A model generated the notes under the pieces. The model did no database searches. It was not told the DNA's origin and saw only the letters and a list, made by a program, of their open reading frames with translations. Of a DNA stretch of 64,000 nucleotides, positions 22,592 to 34,900 are shown piece after piece. Each line of letters begins with the position of its first letter. Position 1 is the stretch's first letter. The DNA comes from Isoetes taiwanensis. Lineage: Eukaryota > Streptophyta > Lycopodiopsida > Isoetales > Isoetaceae. A program made the position numbers and the translations under genes. The DNA lies in NCBI GenBank assembly GCA_021234155.1, contig JAJEKV010000008.1, forward strand, positions 2,861,483-2,925,482. The letters run 5' to 3'.

Positions 22592-25500
22592 CGATTTCAA
22601 AATAAAGCAAATTTTCTAAGTGGTTTGGTTTATAGTTCTTACCCACGATGTTTTGGTTCTATGAACATTTTTAAGCCCATAGCCTAGACAATGTTTTGGC
22701 GGATGCAAAATACAATCATTTGTATCGCTAATGGAGATAGTGTATTTGGGACGCTCGGTTATGTGCAGATTCAATTGCTCACGAGACCCCAATACCGAGG
22801 AAAACATAGCATGGATGATGACCCTACTATAGTATTTCAATGATACACACATTAGGTAAGAAAATGTTTTCGTCGTAAAGTCTGATGGGGGACTTTCGTT
22901 GGGCCCTTCCAGACATGGGACAAAAACTGAAAATCCATTACAGGTAAGCCAATCCATTTTGGTTGTAAACTTCAAGTGGCAGAACGATTATTTCTTTCTG
23001 AGCCATTTTTATTATCCACATGCGGTCTGGCTTTGTTAACTCGGGTCTTAGGCTTGATTTGTGACTGCGAGTTTCTTCTAGGAGTATGGGACAATAAACC
23101 CCTTACTCCTGATGTCGCGAACTTATTGTCCCATACATCTAGGAAATGTCTGGGAACATTTAAGGGCGCTCTCATTGGATTGTGACATAAGCGGGAATGA
23201 CCATGAACCCGTGAAAACCAAGCTTGGCTTAATCTGTCATATTTGCATGATATCGAACTTCTATTCTGAGAGGACAAAAGGGATGGATATGCAAAGGCAC
23301 TCAAGATGATAGTTCAAAAGTAGCATGTAGATTGAAGGCGGTTTAAACTTTTTGAAGAACAAAATGAGTTTATTTACCTTGTTTCTAATTAAACCTCGAC
23401 ACGGCATTTTAAGGAAAACAATAGGGCAGATCGACTGGGCGAGAACTGCTGGGACGATAGCACAGCCAAGGCCGTGCCCTTTGAGGCTCAACCGTGGGTT
23501 AGGCCCGCCCATGATGTCATAAATTATCAAATTAAAGTCATAAAATGCCTGTGCCCTGCGAATAAATTAGAGCATCAAAGCTTTCTTCTGGAATTAATCC
23601 TGCTCAAAAGCCAGAAACTGAAACCTTGATACTTGTAACTTTCAAAAGAGCAACAAAAGGACTTCCAGTTTTGCCCTCCTATTCTTTGTGGTCCTCTTTA
23701 ACATACTATATCTCTGTTTCTGAAAATTTTGACGCAGATGATAGAAACTTTGGCATAACCTGATGTTTGGAAATAAGCCCCAGACCTCTATACCCCATTT
23801 CATCGGCCGAAAACGGAATACCCTCGTTTCATCTTAAGAAGGAGTTTTTACCTGTTTTGCTTCATGATTTGCAGTAGCAGTGGTTGCATTTTGCGATAGC
23901 ATCCAATGCGGCAATCCCACAACTGGCACAACAAAGCTCTAGCGACTCACGGCGAGGCCTGGTGCCGTGCGCCCAGCGAGCAGCTACGATCGCAGAATCG
24001 TGCTATAAGCGGTGGCGATGTGGAGTCGATTGAATTGCCGGAATAGGTCTGATTGATTCCCTACCCTGGCCAGAATAAATCCCTTTTTTGAGGTTTTTTG
24101 TTTCATAGCTTGCCTTAAACTGCAAGGTGTATTTACATGTCTCATACGGAAGAATAGTTTAGAATTTTTGCAACATGGCTGGCTCTCAGATCAAATGATT
24201 TCATTTGAAACCGATTCTGGCATGCAATCCAGACATTGCTTTAAAGCAAAGTAATTCCATCGCCAGAAGCTTGTGGCCCAAACACGTGTAAGACAAAGAA
24301 AATAAAAAAAATATATATATACAGAAATGGCACAAAAATTAACGTGCCGAGCCGAGAGGCCTTCTTAGCGACGAAAATATTAGGAACATATTTTCTCAAA
24401 CAAAAAATCAAACTGCCTTATATATGTTGTGATTGACGGTGGCATGGATTACACAATTGGCTCATATAAGGGCTTGTATGGTCATGAGATATGATTGTTT
24501 TATTATAGCTCCAAAAGTTAGTCGTCCCTCTCCAAAGAGCCCAATGCCTTATAGAGTTTGGGCATATGCAAATAGGACATACAACTCACTATATAAATTG
24601 GACATATGGAGAAAAAGAAGGAAGAGCATTAGGATTGGTACAAAACAATTGTACGTATGCATTCACGAAGAAAAGAAAAGAAAATAGAAAGATTACTTCA
24701 TCCAAACAACAAATTACCTCCATGAACATAAAGAAAAAATTTAAGTAACATAAAGAAACATGCACTATGACATCTAAGGATTTAGCTTTTCAACAATTCT
24801 AACAATAATGGCACATAGACGTATTGTTCTATCCTTATTGCTCTATCCTTATTGTTTTTTTTTTGGATCATTGGATCCATGCATAGTTCCATGGGCATGC
24901 GAATGAAGAAACATGCAATTTCCCATCAGGAGCCACGTATAAACATGCCACTTATCATGCTGGCTATTATCGTGTATACATACATAGGTATACTTCAATA
25001 TATACACATAAAAATGCACGAACACCATTGCATTCACAAAGACACATAGAACAAGGTAAGAAGAAGCGGATAGAAGAACTTAGAGTCAAGGCGTGGCATT
25101 TCACGAGAACATGATATAGCACAAACAACAGCGCAATTTTGTTGAAAGTACGTACTTCAACAAAATTTGGCCAAAGCGCAACATAGGATGACGTCACGGC
25201 TTATCTCACCCAGAACAATCTATCCTGAGGAGTCCCATATCACAGGAGTCATGTCTATCTACAGGCCCCAGCCGCCGGCAACAATTTGGAAACCCATAAA
25301 TTTGGAAGCGGGGCAACCATAAGCTGGAGTAGCCATAGCTAAGCCAGAGTATATCAAACCCGAGGAAGCCAAGCTTTATGCAAAAATCGGCCACAATTTC
25401 GAGAGAGCCTCACATTTACTGCCTCCTCGTGACTTTGCCCGGTGGTTGAAATAGTTCAAGAAGGCTGGATCTTCAAAAGCGAAACAAACGGCCTCTACAC

Positions 25501-27015
25501 CGCCGCTGCCTCCACAGCTCATGCTTCATCTGCCCGGCTCCACCCACCCACACCATGCCGGACCCGGCAGAGATTTCATGGTTACCCCAAAGTCAGCCCA
25601 CTTTTAACGAGAGCTAACCCTATTGCCCACTTACCATTCCCAAAATCATGGTAAGATGATTTGCCAAGCGCCTTAAGCGCAGATGCAGAAAGATGACTAA
25701 CATGCTCTTACAACAATTACTTATTTTTCACGTAAATACATGGCAAAGTGAAATGACTTTTTCTATTTGTCTATAGGCCCTTTCCATGCCATCTTTATGG
25801 CACGTGTATTGCATGTTCCTAGATATACATTCTATTTTAATGGTCTTATCCAATAGCAGAGTATTTTCCATGTGAAAGACTCCAATGGGGTCTAGAACGG
25901 AATAATACATGTCAATAAATTAATTGAGGCAAGATGGTTTGTAAGAGGAAATAAATAATGATTTCCAATCAAGATTCAAAATTATAATATGTTATCGAGG
26001 GTATCACATTGGTTATTAGCATTCTAATGTCTAGGGCATGAATCCATTTTAAATTTAGATATTCTATTATATGTTGTAGAGTTCAATAATATACAATGTT
26101 GCAACCTAGTTCAAAGTTCTAGGTCGAGCAAGACACTAAAAGCTACATTAACTTACTTTTTGTTTGGGTTGAAGCGGAGAGGAACATTTTGTCAAAAACT
26201 AAGTTAATCCTATTAGTAAAGAGAGATTCCCAATGATTGATTGGTTGTGTGTTATGAAGTGATTATAAATGTCAAAGACATTCTTATACATGATGATATC
26301 TAGCTTTAGAAAAAAGGTCATTAGATATCCTATGTGCTTTATAGCATAGCGTAAAATCTGGAAGCAAATAAATAATTTTGATCAAATTCATAATTTGAGG
26401 TCTTAGGCATGTGCCTGTGATGTATATGGCGGTTGGTTATGTGCCATGCACGTGAAGACTGTATGATCTGGAGATGATACAAAGCTGTATAATATATACT
26501 ATATACTACTCCCAATGAAATAGCATTTTTTAAGAAGCCTATGATGGCCACAGCATTGTCTTGTTATAACTTTGGGCTTAACTGGCCATATTAAGTCGCC
26601 AAGTGCAATATAAGAAGGCCATATGTACATATAGAAATCGGTGAGATGTACCATATTGAGTCTTATTTTCCATCCTTGGCTGTCCTGCAGCCACATGACG
26701 ACAACCTGAGAAGAGACTTTCACACTGGCAGAGGGAAAAATAAATGTAAAAGAAAGTGAAAGATAAGATGAATGCTGTATAGTGATATTGATGTGGATGA
26801 GTGCAGGGTTCATGGGCTATCAATAAATTCTTGAGTGGCAAGACCTCTCCCAAGTTGAAAAACATTGTTTGGGACCATTAGAAATGCCCTAGATCCAACT
26901 GCAAAGGGAGATAATGATATGCATCTAGGTGCATGTGTAGGGGGTTCTTGAAGGAGGTGGCGACACGACGCAATTAGGATCGAACACGACATTAGAGAGA
27001 GACACAGTCCAACTA
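22592..27015. other. intergenic, no gene recognised
   Basis: About 4.4 kb without a convincing reading frame. It contains the hairpin at 23084-23136, an (AT)n run near 24310, and AT-rich stretches with scattered short frames on both strands. Frames near 22616-23304 (up to 119 codons) overlap on both strands and carry no recognised motif. A GC-richer patch at about 25200-25660 also gives no family. Confidence 0.45.
23084..23136. repeat. perfect 14-bp stem-loop
   Basis: GTATGGGACAATAA at 23084-23097 pairs exactly with TTATTGTCCCATAC at 23123-23136 around a 25-base loop, and TCTAGGA words lie just outside both arms. It could be a MITE-like core or a chance-preserved inverted duplication. It is not next to a gene, so a terminator or attenuator role is not supported. 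Confidence 0.7.
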
Positions 27016-27032
27016 ACAATGTGGAAGAAAAA

Positions 27033-27163
27033 GGGAAGACCTCAATATTCAAGTCCAGAAAAAAGGCCCAAGAAACCAGGTTCCCTCCATATCAAAAAGG
27101 GAAGACCTCCATATTCAATTCCAGAAAAAAGGCCAGGAAACCAGGTTCCCTCCATATGGAAAA
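27033..27163. repeat. 66-bp tandem duplication upstream of MORC
   Basis: Two adjacent ~66-bp copies start at 27033 and 27099, sharing gggaagacctc, atattcaa, tccagaaaaaaggcc and gaaaccaggttccctccatat, with few differences. It lies in the 5' flank of the MORC gene, a few hundred bases before the likely transcription start, so it may affect promoter spacing. Confidence 0.9.
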
Positions 27164-27397
27164 GAGAAGAACTGTGGGCATCTAGTGTCAGAGAAGGTGA
27201 AAAAAAAAGGTTTTAATGGTAAAAAAAAAAAAGAGAGCATAAAAGTAAAGATGAACAGGGAAGTGAAGGGATGTATTGACTGTTCTCTAGCCAAGGGGAC
27301 CCAAAATGTAAATTCCAATCCAATTAAACAAAAATATATCACACAGAAAAGACAACACATAGACTGATACACAGACATGGACAGAATATAATACACT

Positions 27398-27857
27398 CTC
27401 TCTCTTCCTCTGTACTGTTTCTCCATACTTTGAAGCTCTTCTTATTAGCCTTGTAATAGCCCACTTCTAGTCTTCTGCTTTCCCTTTTACTCTTTGTCAG
27501 CATACCATTCACTAATCCTTTGAATAAAAGCAAAAAAACATGCATTTCTATCTCGATGCTGCTTCTGCAGCTCAAGCAGCAGCAGCAAAGCAGCTCCTGG
27601 ACAGTTTATTGCGTTCAAGATCTCGCTGGGAATGGCTGTAGATTTTGCTTAAACAAGTTCGATTCCATGAATAATTTGATGCAAATTTTATGCTGCTCTT
27701 GCAGTTTGCATTTGTCGGAACACTGATTGTCTGAGCAAGGATTAGGTTTTGGGTTTTGGGTATAATTGGTTAGGGAGCTTAGTTTTGAGTAAAGGAGCTG
27801 GAATCCGGTATGGCTTGCTGAGCAGTTGGAGTGGACGGCGTTGCTGGACGGATCCAG
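27398..27857 (+). promoter_or_regulatory. probable MORC core promoter and 5'-UTR exon
   Basis: A pyrimidine patch (ctctctctcttcctctgt near 27398) of the kind found at plant transcription starts is followed by a leader with CAG repeats and no long ATG frame. A strong donor (CCAG then GTATGTCC) at 27857/27858 would end a 5'-UTR exon, joined to an acceptor just before the MORC coding exon at about 28877-28879. This is inferred from splice consensus alone. No TATA box is evident. Confidence 0.35.
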
Positions 27858-28900
27858 GTATGTCCTTAATCGTGCTCTTAAATTGCTACTATGAGCTTCA
27901 GCTGCCGGACCTTTGCAAAGATACACGATTAATGAACGTTTTAACTACTGGAGATGATACTCTTTGGTCCAGAATGTGGTCCACAGGAGTACCATTCTGA
28001 GATAGTTACGGAAATTAGTTATGAATTGCTGCAGTGATACTCAGAAGACTACTACATTAAGCTCATGAATGACAGAAGGCAAAGGCCATTTTCTTTTATG
28101 AAGATACCACTCCATCAACACTACAAGAGCAGTGCGTACTACAACTACATGTTTCCTGATAACATATAGATGCATCCGACTTATGAGAAGGAAAACTTGG
28201 GAGCTGTTATTTTAACAATCTGAATATATAACTATGACAAAAAAAGAACATACGGGATGCCTTGCTATGAAAGGCAAAAATGACGACAAATAAGATCAAT
28301 TCACGATGTCACATGAAAATGCCAATTTTGTGATGGCTAAATATTGGTCGTTAGCAGTAGATTGGCCTCCATCTTAGCTATGAAATTCATGTTTCATGAA
28401 AATGCCACATCTCAAAGATGAACAGGTTAACCACTGGAAGCAGTGTTGAAAACAGGAATTAAATTGGACCTCAAATGATCATCACATTCATGCAGAACAC
28501 AACTGGCTTGGAAAGATTGATGTCCATATTGGGGAAGAATAAACATGTTTAGTACATATGGACGAAAATATTTGTCATTAAGATCAGTTGTTTGCTTTCT
28601 TGCCTATTGCATTAATTAAAAACTCCAATTTCTCTTGGCACCGAAGTCATTGCAATCTTGTCTCCAGTTCAAGAAATCAGAGGTAGAAAACTTAGGCTTC
28701 CTTAATTATGTTACATAAGTACACCTTAAGACAAAATGGCAATTCTTGCAGAAGACCATAACTCCTCCTATTTTGTTGGAATCCATCAAGCAGCCTTTGT
28801 TCTTACCCTGGACGATTTGTTTCATTTTCAAAATACTATTCTTATTTATCACTTATCATTTAGAATTCATTTTTGCAGGTAGCTGCAGTACTGTAGGAAC
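27858..28900 (+). other. probable 5'-UTR intron of MORC
   Basis: This AT-rich stretch lacks coding potential. It ends in a T-rich tract with candidate acceptors (tttttgcag near 28877, ctgcag near 28886) just before the first coding ATG. An upstream coding exon cannot be excluded, because the frame is open for a few codons before the ATG. Confidence 0.4.
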
Positions 28901-31900
28901 ATGGCAAGGTTTCCTGCGTTTCAGTACAAACATGTCAAACATTGTAGCACCCATCCCAAGTTCCTTCATAGCAACAGTACAAGCCACCGATGGGCGTTTG
29001 GAGCTATTGCAGAGTCAGTTAACAATAACATTCGTTGCAATTATGTCTCTCAATTGGTTTGTTGATATCCAAAATTTCCAGGCTGATTGACAACGCAATA
29101 GATCCGGACGTGAATGCATCCCAATTTTGTATTGATTTGAGGGAGTTCAATGGAGAACCTTGTCTTGTCTTGATGGACAATGGGTGTGGTTTAACACCAG
29201 AAAGACTTCATAAAATGCTTAGTTTTGGCCATTCAAAAAAGGTAGAATGGACATTACTTTCTGCATAATTTCTTAATGAAAGTTGTGACTTTTCAAAAAC
29301 AATGAGTACTTGATTGTTTGCAGCAAATGACACCAGGAGACAGGTCTATCGGAAAACATGGAAATGGTTTTAAAGTGAGTGAGAAGGCAGTAAAATGCTT
29401 GTTATTGTTTCAAGTTGGTTTTTTTTTTTTAACCTTCAAAATATCATCTTCAGTCAGGAACGATGCGATTGGGAAGGGATGTGCTTGTGCTGACAAAGTG
29501 TGTAGTCAGCATGACAGCAGGATTTTTATCACAAACGTTTTTGGTATGTTTTCAATATTTAAAAACCATCTTCATGTTACAAGTCAGTTTCTTATAGCCA
29601 TTAGAGGTCGCAAACTCATCTCCGCTGGAAATCCTAGATGTTAATAAATTATTCTTCCTTCTTTTTTATGCTGTTATGATTTATCGAAGAAGTGTTTGCT
29701 TTGACATAATATTTGACGTTTGTTATTGCTGCTAGTTTTTATTGTAAAGTATACATTGCTATTCCAAGCTTACAAAATCTACATCTGCTAAGATCAGAAT
29801 CACTCCTGCAGGCTGATGTAGGTGCTGAAGACATTCTTATACCACTGATATCTTGGGATTTGAAAGGAAATATCCTTTTGTAGTCGCTGCTTCTTTCCAT
29901 TTTTGGTTTTCCAGCTTTCTTAGTTAAATGAATTTCTTAACTACAGAACAAATCGGCTCTCTCCTAGGCATGCGGATATCGAAGAGAGTTTGCAGGCAAT
30001 CTGCAACTATTCAATTTTCCCTGATGAAGCTAGCATTCTTGCTCAATTGGATGCCATTCCTGGAACCGGAACTGTATGTGCAACAATGTGCTACCAATTT
30101 TTTTACAACCTTAATCTAATGTCACCACCATATGTTCTGTTCAGATTCTGATTATTTCAAATCTGAGGCGTCATGAAGGAGTGCTTGAATTGGATTATAA
30201 GACTGATCCGCATGACATTCGAATAACATCCGAAATAACAAGTTCGCACTATCAACAGATACGTCCTAACCAGGTGAGCTCATGACATTTCTCATATTAG
30301 TAAGCATGAGGTTAACAGTTCTTATTTAGTAAAACATGGCAATCCATTTCTTCTCTTTAGTTTTCCTCAAACTAGGTGCAAAGACCCTTAATTACCTATA
30401 AATACTGCTAACACGAAAGACCATTGTGCCTATTATTCTTGTCCTATAATATTTAAGAATATACAGCGTTATACTTGGCATCAGATGTATGAGTCAATTG
30501 AACAATTAACAACTACTTCAATTTCATAATACAATCTTTTCATGTAACCAAGGATGGACTAAAAGTAGAAAAAGTTAATCTGCGCCTATTGTCTGACCTC
30601 TTCCCCTTGTCATTCTACTTTAATATCCATAGAAAAAATTTAAGAAGACCCTAAGATCATGTTTACGCAATTCACCTCTTAAATTCTAATTCATTTTCTT
30701 CTAAATAAGCTTTCAAAAGATCCTGTCTAATGTATGGAAGTTTTAGGCAGATATTAATTTGTAGCTTTTGATCATTTGTTACTCGTGAACCTTCTTATTA
30801 AATCCTCAGTTGTTTATGCAGCCAAATTCGACTGATGTGCCAACAGATTATTCTCTTCGTGCATATGTAGCTATTCTGTATAAAGTCCCACGAATGCAGA
30901 TCTTTATAAGGTATGCTGCTGCCATTTGTGCCATAAATTCATATCATAAGACACTGCAGAAATTGCTTGCCTTTCTAGATATACACTCTGCCTTCAGCTT
31001 TACGGAGATAAGCCACTAGATTGCTGCTAGCTGCAACAATTTGAGGAATGCAATATTCTAAATCCCGGCTCTCTATGAGGATCATAATGTCTAAATCCAT
31101 GATTTGAGTTTTCCCAGGAAAGGGAATATTTGAAGAAAGCATGGGGCGCTTCCATTGTCTCTTCATACATGACTAATTGGTACACTACAAATGAGTACAT
31201 CATTTCTGGCGTATAAGCAAAGTTGGCCAATACAGAAATATGAAGTCTCTGCACCGCAAAGATCTTGAATCACTAACAAGAGAAAATGTGCTTGAAAACT
31301 TTAAAATAACCAAGGATTACTAAAAGCTTAGCAGAGGGGATCCACAAAAATATCTTTCAAATGCTGGATTCCAGACTTTCTCATCCCAACATGCCACTTA
31401 GGACCAGGAGATAAAGCTTTCAATTGTCTCCGTTCCAATGGCAATCCATTTTTGCCTATTGTGGCTTTACCTTTCTTATTGTTGGCCCTCATTATATACC
31501 AATCTATAATAGAACTCATACAGACCTCTCTTTGTAAAGTGCGAAAGAAGAAAGTTGGAAGTCTAAACATGCACTGGCGTGACAAACCCAAAGAAAAAAC
31601 AATGTTATCTAAAAGTGCATTGCTAACACATCATTTTACAGGGATCATAAAGTCAGGACAAAAAGGATAGCAGGCCTTCTAAGCCAAAAGGAGGTGGAGA
31701 CATATAAACCCATGGGAGTTTCAGAGACTACCAAGATTGAATTAGGGTAGAGTTTTCAAATTTCTCTTAAATATTACGTGTCTGATATTATGGAAGCAAC
31801 AGAAGCGGTTCTTATTGCTTTTTGTCTAACCATGCAGATTTAATTCAGACAATAGGAATTTGTATGGCATGATGTTGTATCATCGAAATCGTCTAATCAA

Positions 31901-34900
31901 GCCATATATGAGGGTCAGAATTAACCCTTTCTTCTAGTCAGCAGCTTGCCACCTCTGTTTTTACTAATGAATGCTGAATGCTCAGGTTGGCATGCAACTC
32001 GAAGAGAATGAAAAAGGAATGGGTGTGCTTGGTGTAGTGGAAGCAGACTTCCTCCAGCCAACGCATAACAAACAAGTATGTAGTTATCTAGACAAATGGA
32101 AGATAGAACATAAGGAATGAAACACTAAATCTCGTAGATGTGATAAATTGAAACAAATTTCTAAGGGTCTTGATTTAGAGTGTAAAATATAAGGACACAA
32201 AAATAGAAAAAAACAAACTATGAAGAAAAATATCCAAAAGAGAATTAATTTAATTTAAACTAAAGCAAACAACTGCTAATACAAATTTCTTTCTTGAACT
32301 TTGCTCTAACTCTTAAACTCTATCTCGTCGTTCTGGATGGCATACTTGATTTGATCATGCTATAATGTAGGTAACAAGGTAACAAATGCAGAAAGAAAAT
32401 ATTAAGAAGGAAAACTATTTGCACTTAAGATGATAGTCATGGCCTATCCTGGGCCACCATGGGTCGTGTTACGTGCACACACTTCTCTACGGGCTCAGGC
32501 ACGACCTTATATACCACGTCCCCATTGATTAAAAGTACAGATAGACTAAGGTTAAATCCTGCACAACAACGAGATTTATTCGGGATGTGAAACAGATGGG
32601 TCAAAGAAGAGGGCACCATTCTGCCGCCAAAACTATGCTGTCACAAATAGTAAAGCTTTCCATTAGATGTATATGGGACAACTGTTGCCCATGTGATCTT
32701 TAGTCCAATAAGATCGTTCTTTCCGTCTTACCCTCTGGCACATTTTAAATGGTTTCATATCATTGTTGAGTAGCATACCAGCTGAAATGGAAAGAGAATA
32801 ATTGTCCTAGGTGATGTTAATGCTGCAGTATTTGGACTCTTATGGCTAAAAAAGACTCTGCTTTTAGGATTTTGATGACACCACAGCATACCGTCGACTT
32901 TTAAAGAAGCTTGCTGATGTATTGAATGAATACTGGTACGTAACTTAAATAAATTACCTGTCCTGTGTCTTCCCCTTTTTGTTTTTGGTTGAAAGCAGTA
33001 TATTGCATGATTAAGTAGGGCTACAGAAAGTTACGGTCTTTTCCTGCTTCCTTGACTTCTTTTCAATGTCCAACATACAGGTGGGAGAAGAAAGAAAGAT
33101 TAAGCCTTCTTTCGCCGCAGGCTGATTTCAGTAACAGACGACATTCACCAAACAACATATCCGAAGAAGACATCCCAGATGTTATATGGGTATATACACA
33201 ACAAAGAAGACCAGCTTACTTTCAAATTCTTAATACGATTTGATCTTGAAATTGTCTACAACAGGTACAATGTGATAATCCAAGCTGCTTGAAGTGGCGT
33301 ATTTTGCCTGATGGAACAGATCCTACATCTCTTCCAGATACATGGTATGGCACAGCCAGAGCTTGACTACAGACTGATAATGCCGTCCTCATCAATAATT
33401 TCTATGAATTTTTTCTAATCTGGCTTATTTGACTCGGATAAATATATTCTCTTAAACACTAAGTTCTGATCTGGCATTCTCTATGCTCGTTCAAGTGTTG
33501 GTGAAGTATATTCTAGCTATTTCATTGACCTATTCTACATGGCATTTAGGTACTGTGAGTATCATCCAGATTCCAAATACCGGAGGCACGAGGAGCCCGA
33601 GCAAGAATGGGATGCATCTGTTCCTCATGAAGTTAGTACATTTGAACTTATAGCACGTCTATTTGCAATTCATACTTTCTTGCGGTTCCTAAACTCAACT
33701 CGTCTTCGAGTTTAGATTGTAGAACGCAGAAAAGAGCGAAAGAGGGAATATGACCGTGAAAGGAAGGAGAGAGAAGCACAAAGGAGAAGGCAAAAGCTAG
33801 TAATTTTTTCACACTATTGATAATTCCCAACCAAGATTATTTCTTATATGATACCCACTTTAGATCTTCTATATCTGAGTGCAGGAGGCCCTTGCTAAAG
33901 AAGATCAGAAGCAGAAAGAAGCTATTAGAAAAGAGATGGAGGAAAAAGCAGCTCTGGAGCAACTTAGATTTGAAAAGGTGCATAACCTTATTTCCTATGA
34001 ACATATCCTGGATCACGATATAACTAACTTATTATCTGCAGGAGAGGAAAGAACATGAGGAGCAAGTACAACGGCTACAAAAGGCATGTCCTTTTCACTA
34101 TTTCCTTATCCATTTTGACAACAAAATCTCTGATCTTGTCTCCCTTTCAGGAAGTTGCAGAGGCACAAGCTTTCCGGGACGAGATGACGAGGAAACATGA
34201 GGAACTTTTGAAGCAACTACATGGTCGGGAAGAAGCTGCTGCAACAAAAGAATTCTCGAGTTTCCCAACCATGGAGGAAAATGTCGTCCAGGTTTCTGAG
34301 CATGTATGTGCAATGGTCCTAATTATTCGCATAAGGCTTTTGTCATCATTGCCTGCCTGAAGTCTTGAAATGAGGATGAACTGAATAAATGCCCTTTGAG
34401 AGCAGACTGTTTAAGCTTCAAAATCAGTAAGCTGGACAACTGAAAACGAAATAGAAAATATCTTGTTGCATCATGATGGCATTGCTGTGCTCTCCAATCA
34501 AAGTGAGGTAGTTTCCTGTCAATCACCTGATAAATAATATCTCCAATTAGAGATAATCTAGATATATCTTTTTAGGTGCCAACATAATCTTCGAGGAGAT
34601 ATTTTATGCTCTTATTTATGAGCCAATATTTCAATTTCAAGTTCAATTCTAGGCATTATTGCATATCTTAACTTCATTACCATGCCTGGGGCAAAGGACT
34701 ACATACATCTAATCCTCATTGGAGCTCCATCTCTTTGTCCGGCAATTCGGCCTGTTCCTAAAGAGAAAAATAAGGTTTGTAGTCCATGTTTTCCAGGAAT
34801 ATTCTCAAACAGGCTCTGGTGAATTCTCTGAGGAGACAAGAGAGGTTTCAGCATCAAAGACCACATCAAAAATGCTCATCGATTCGGGCAGGCGTGATGA

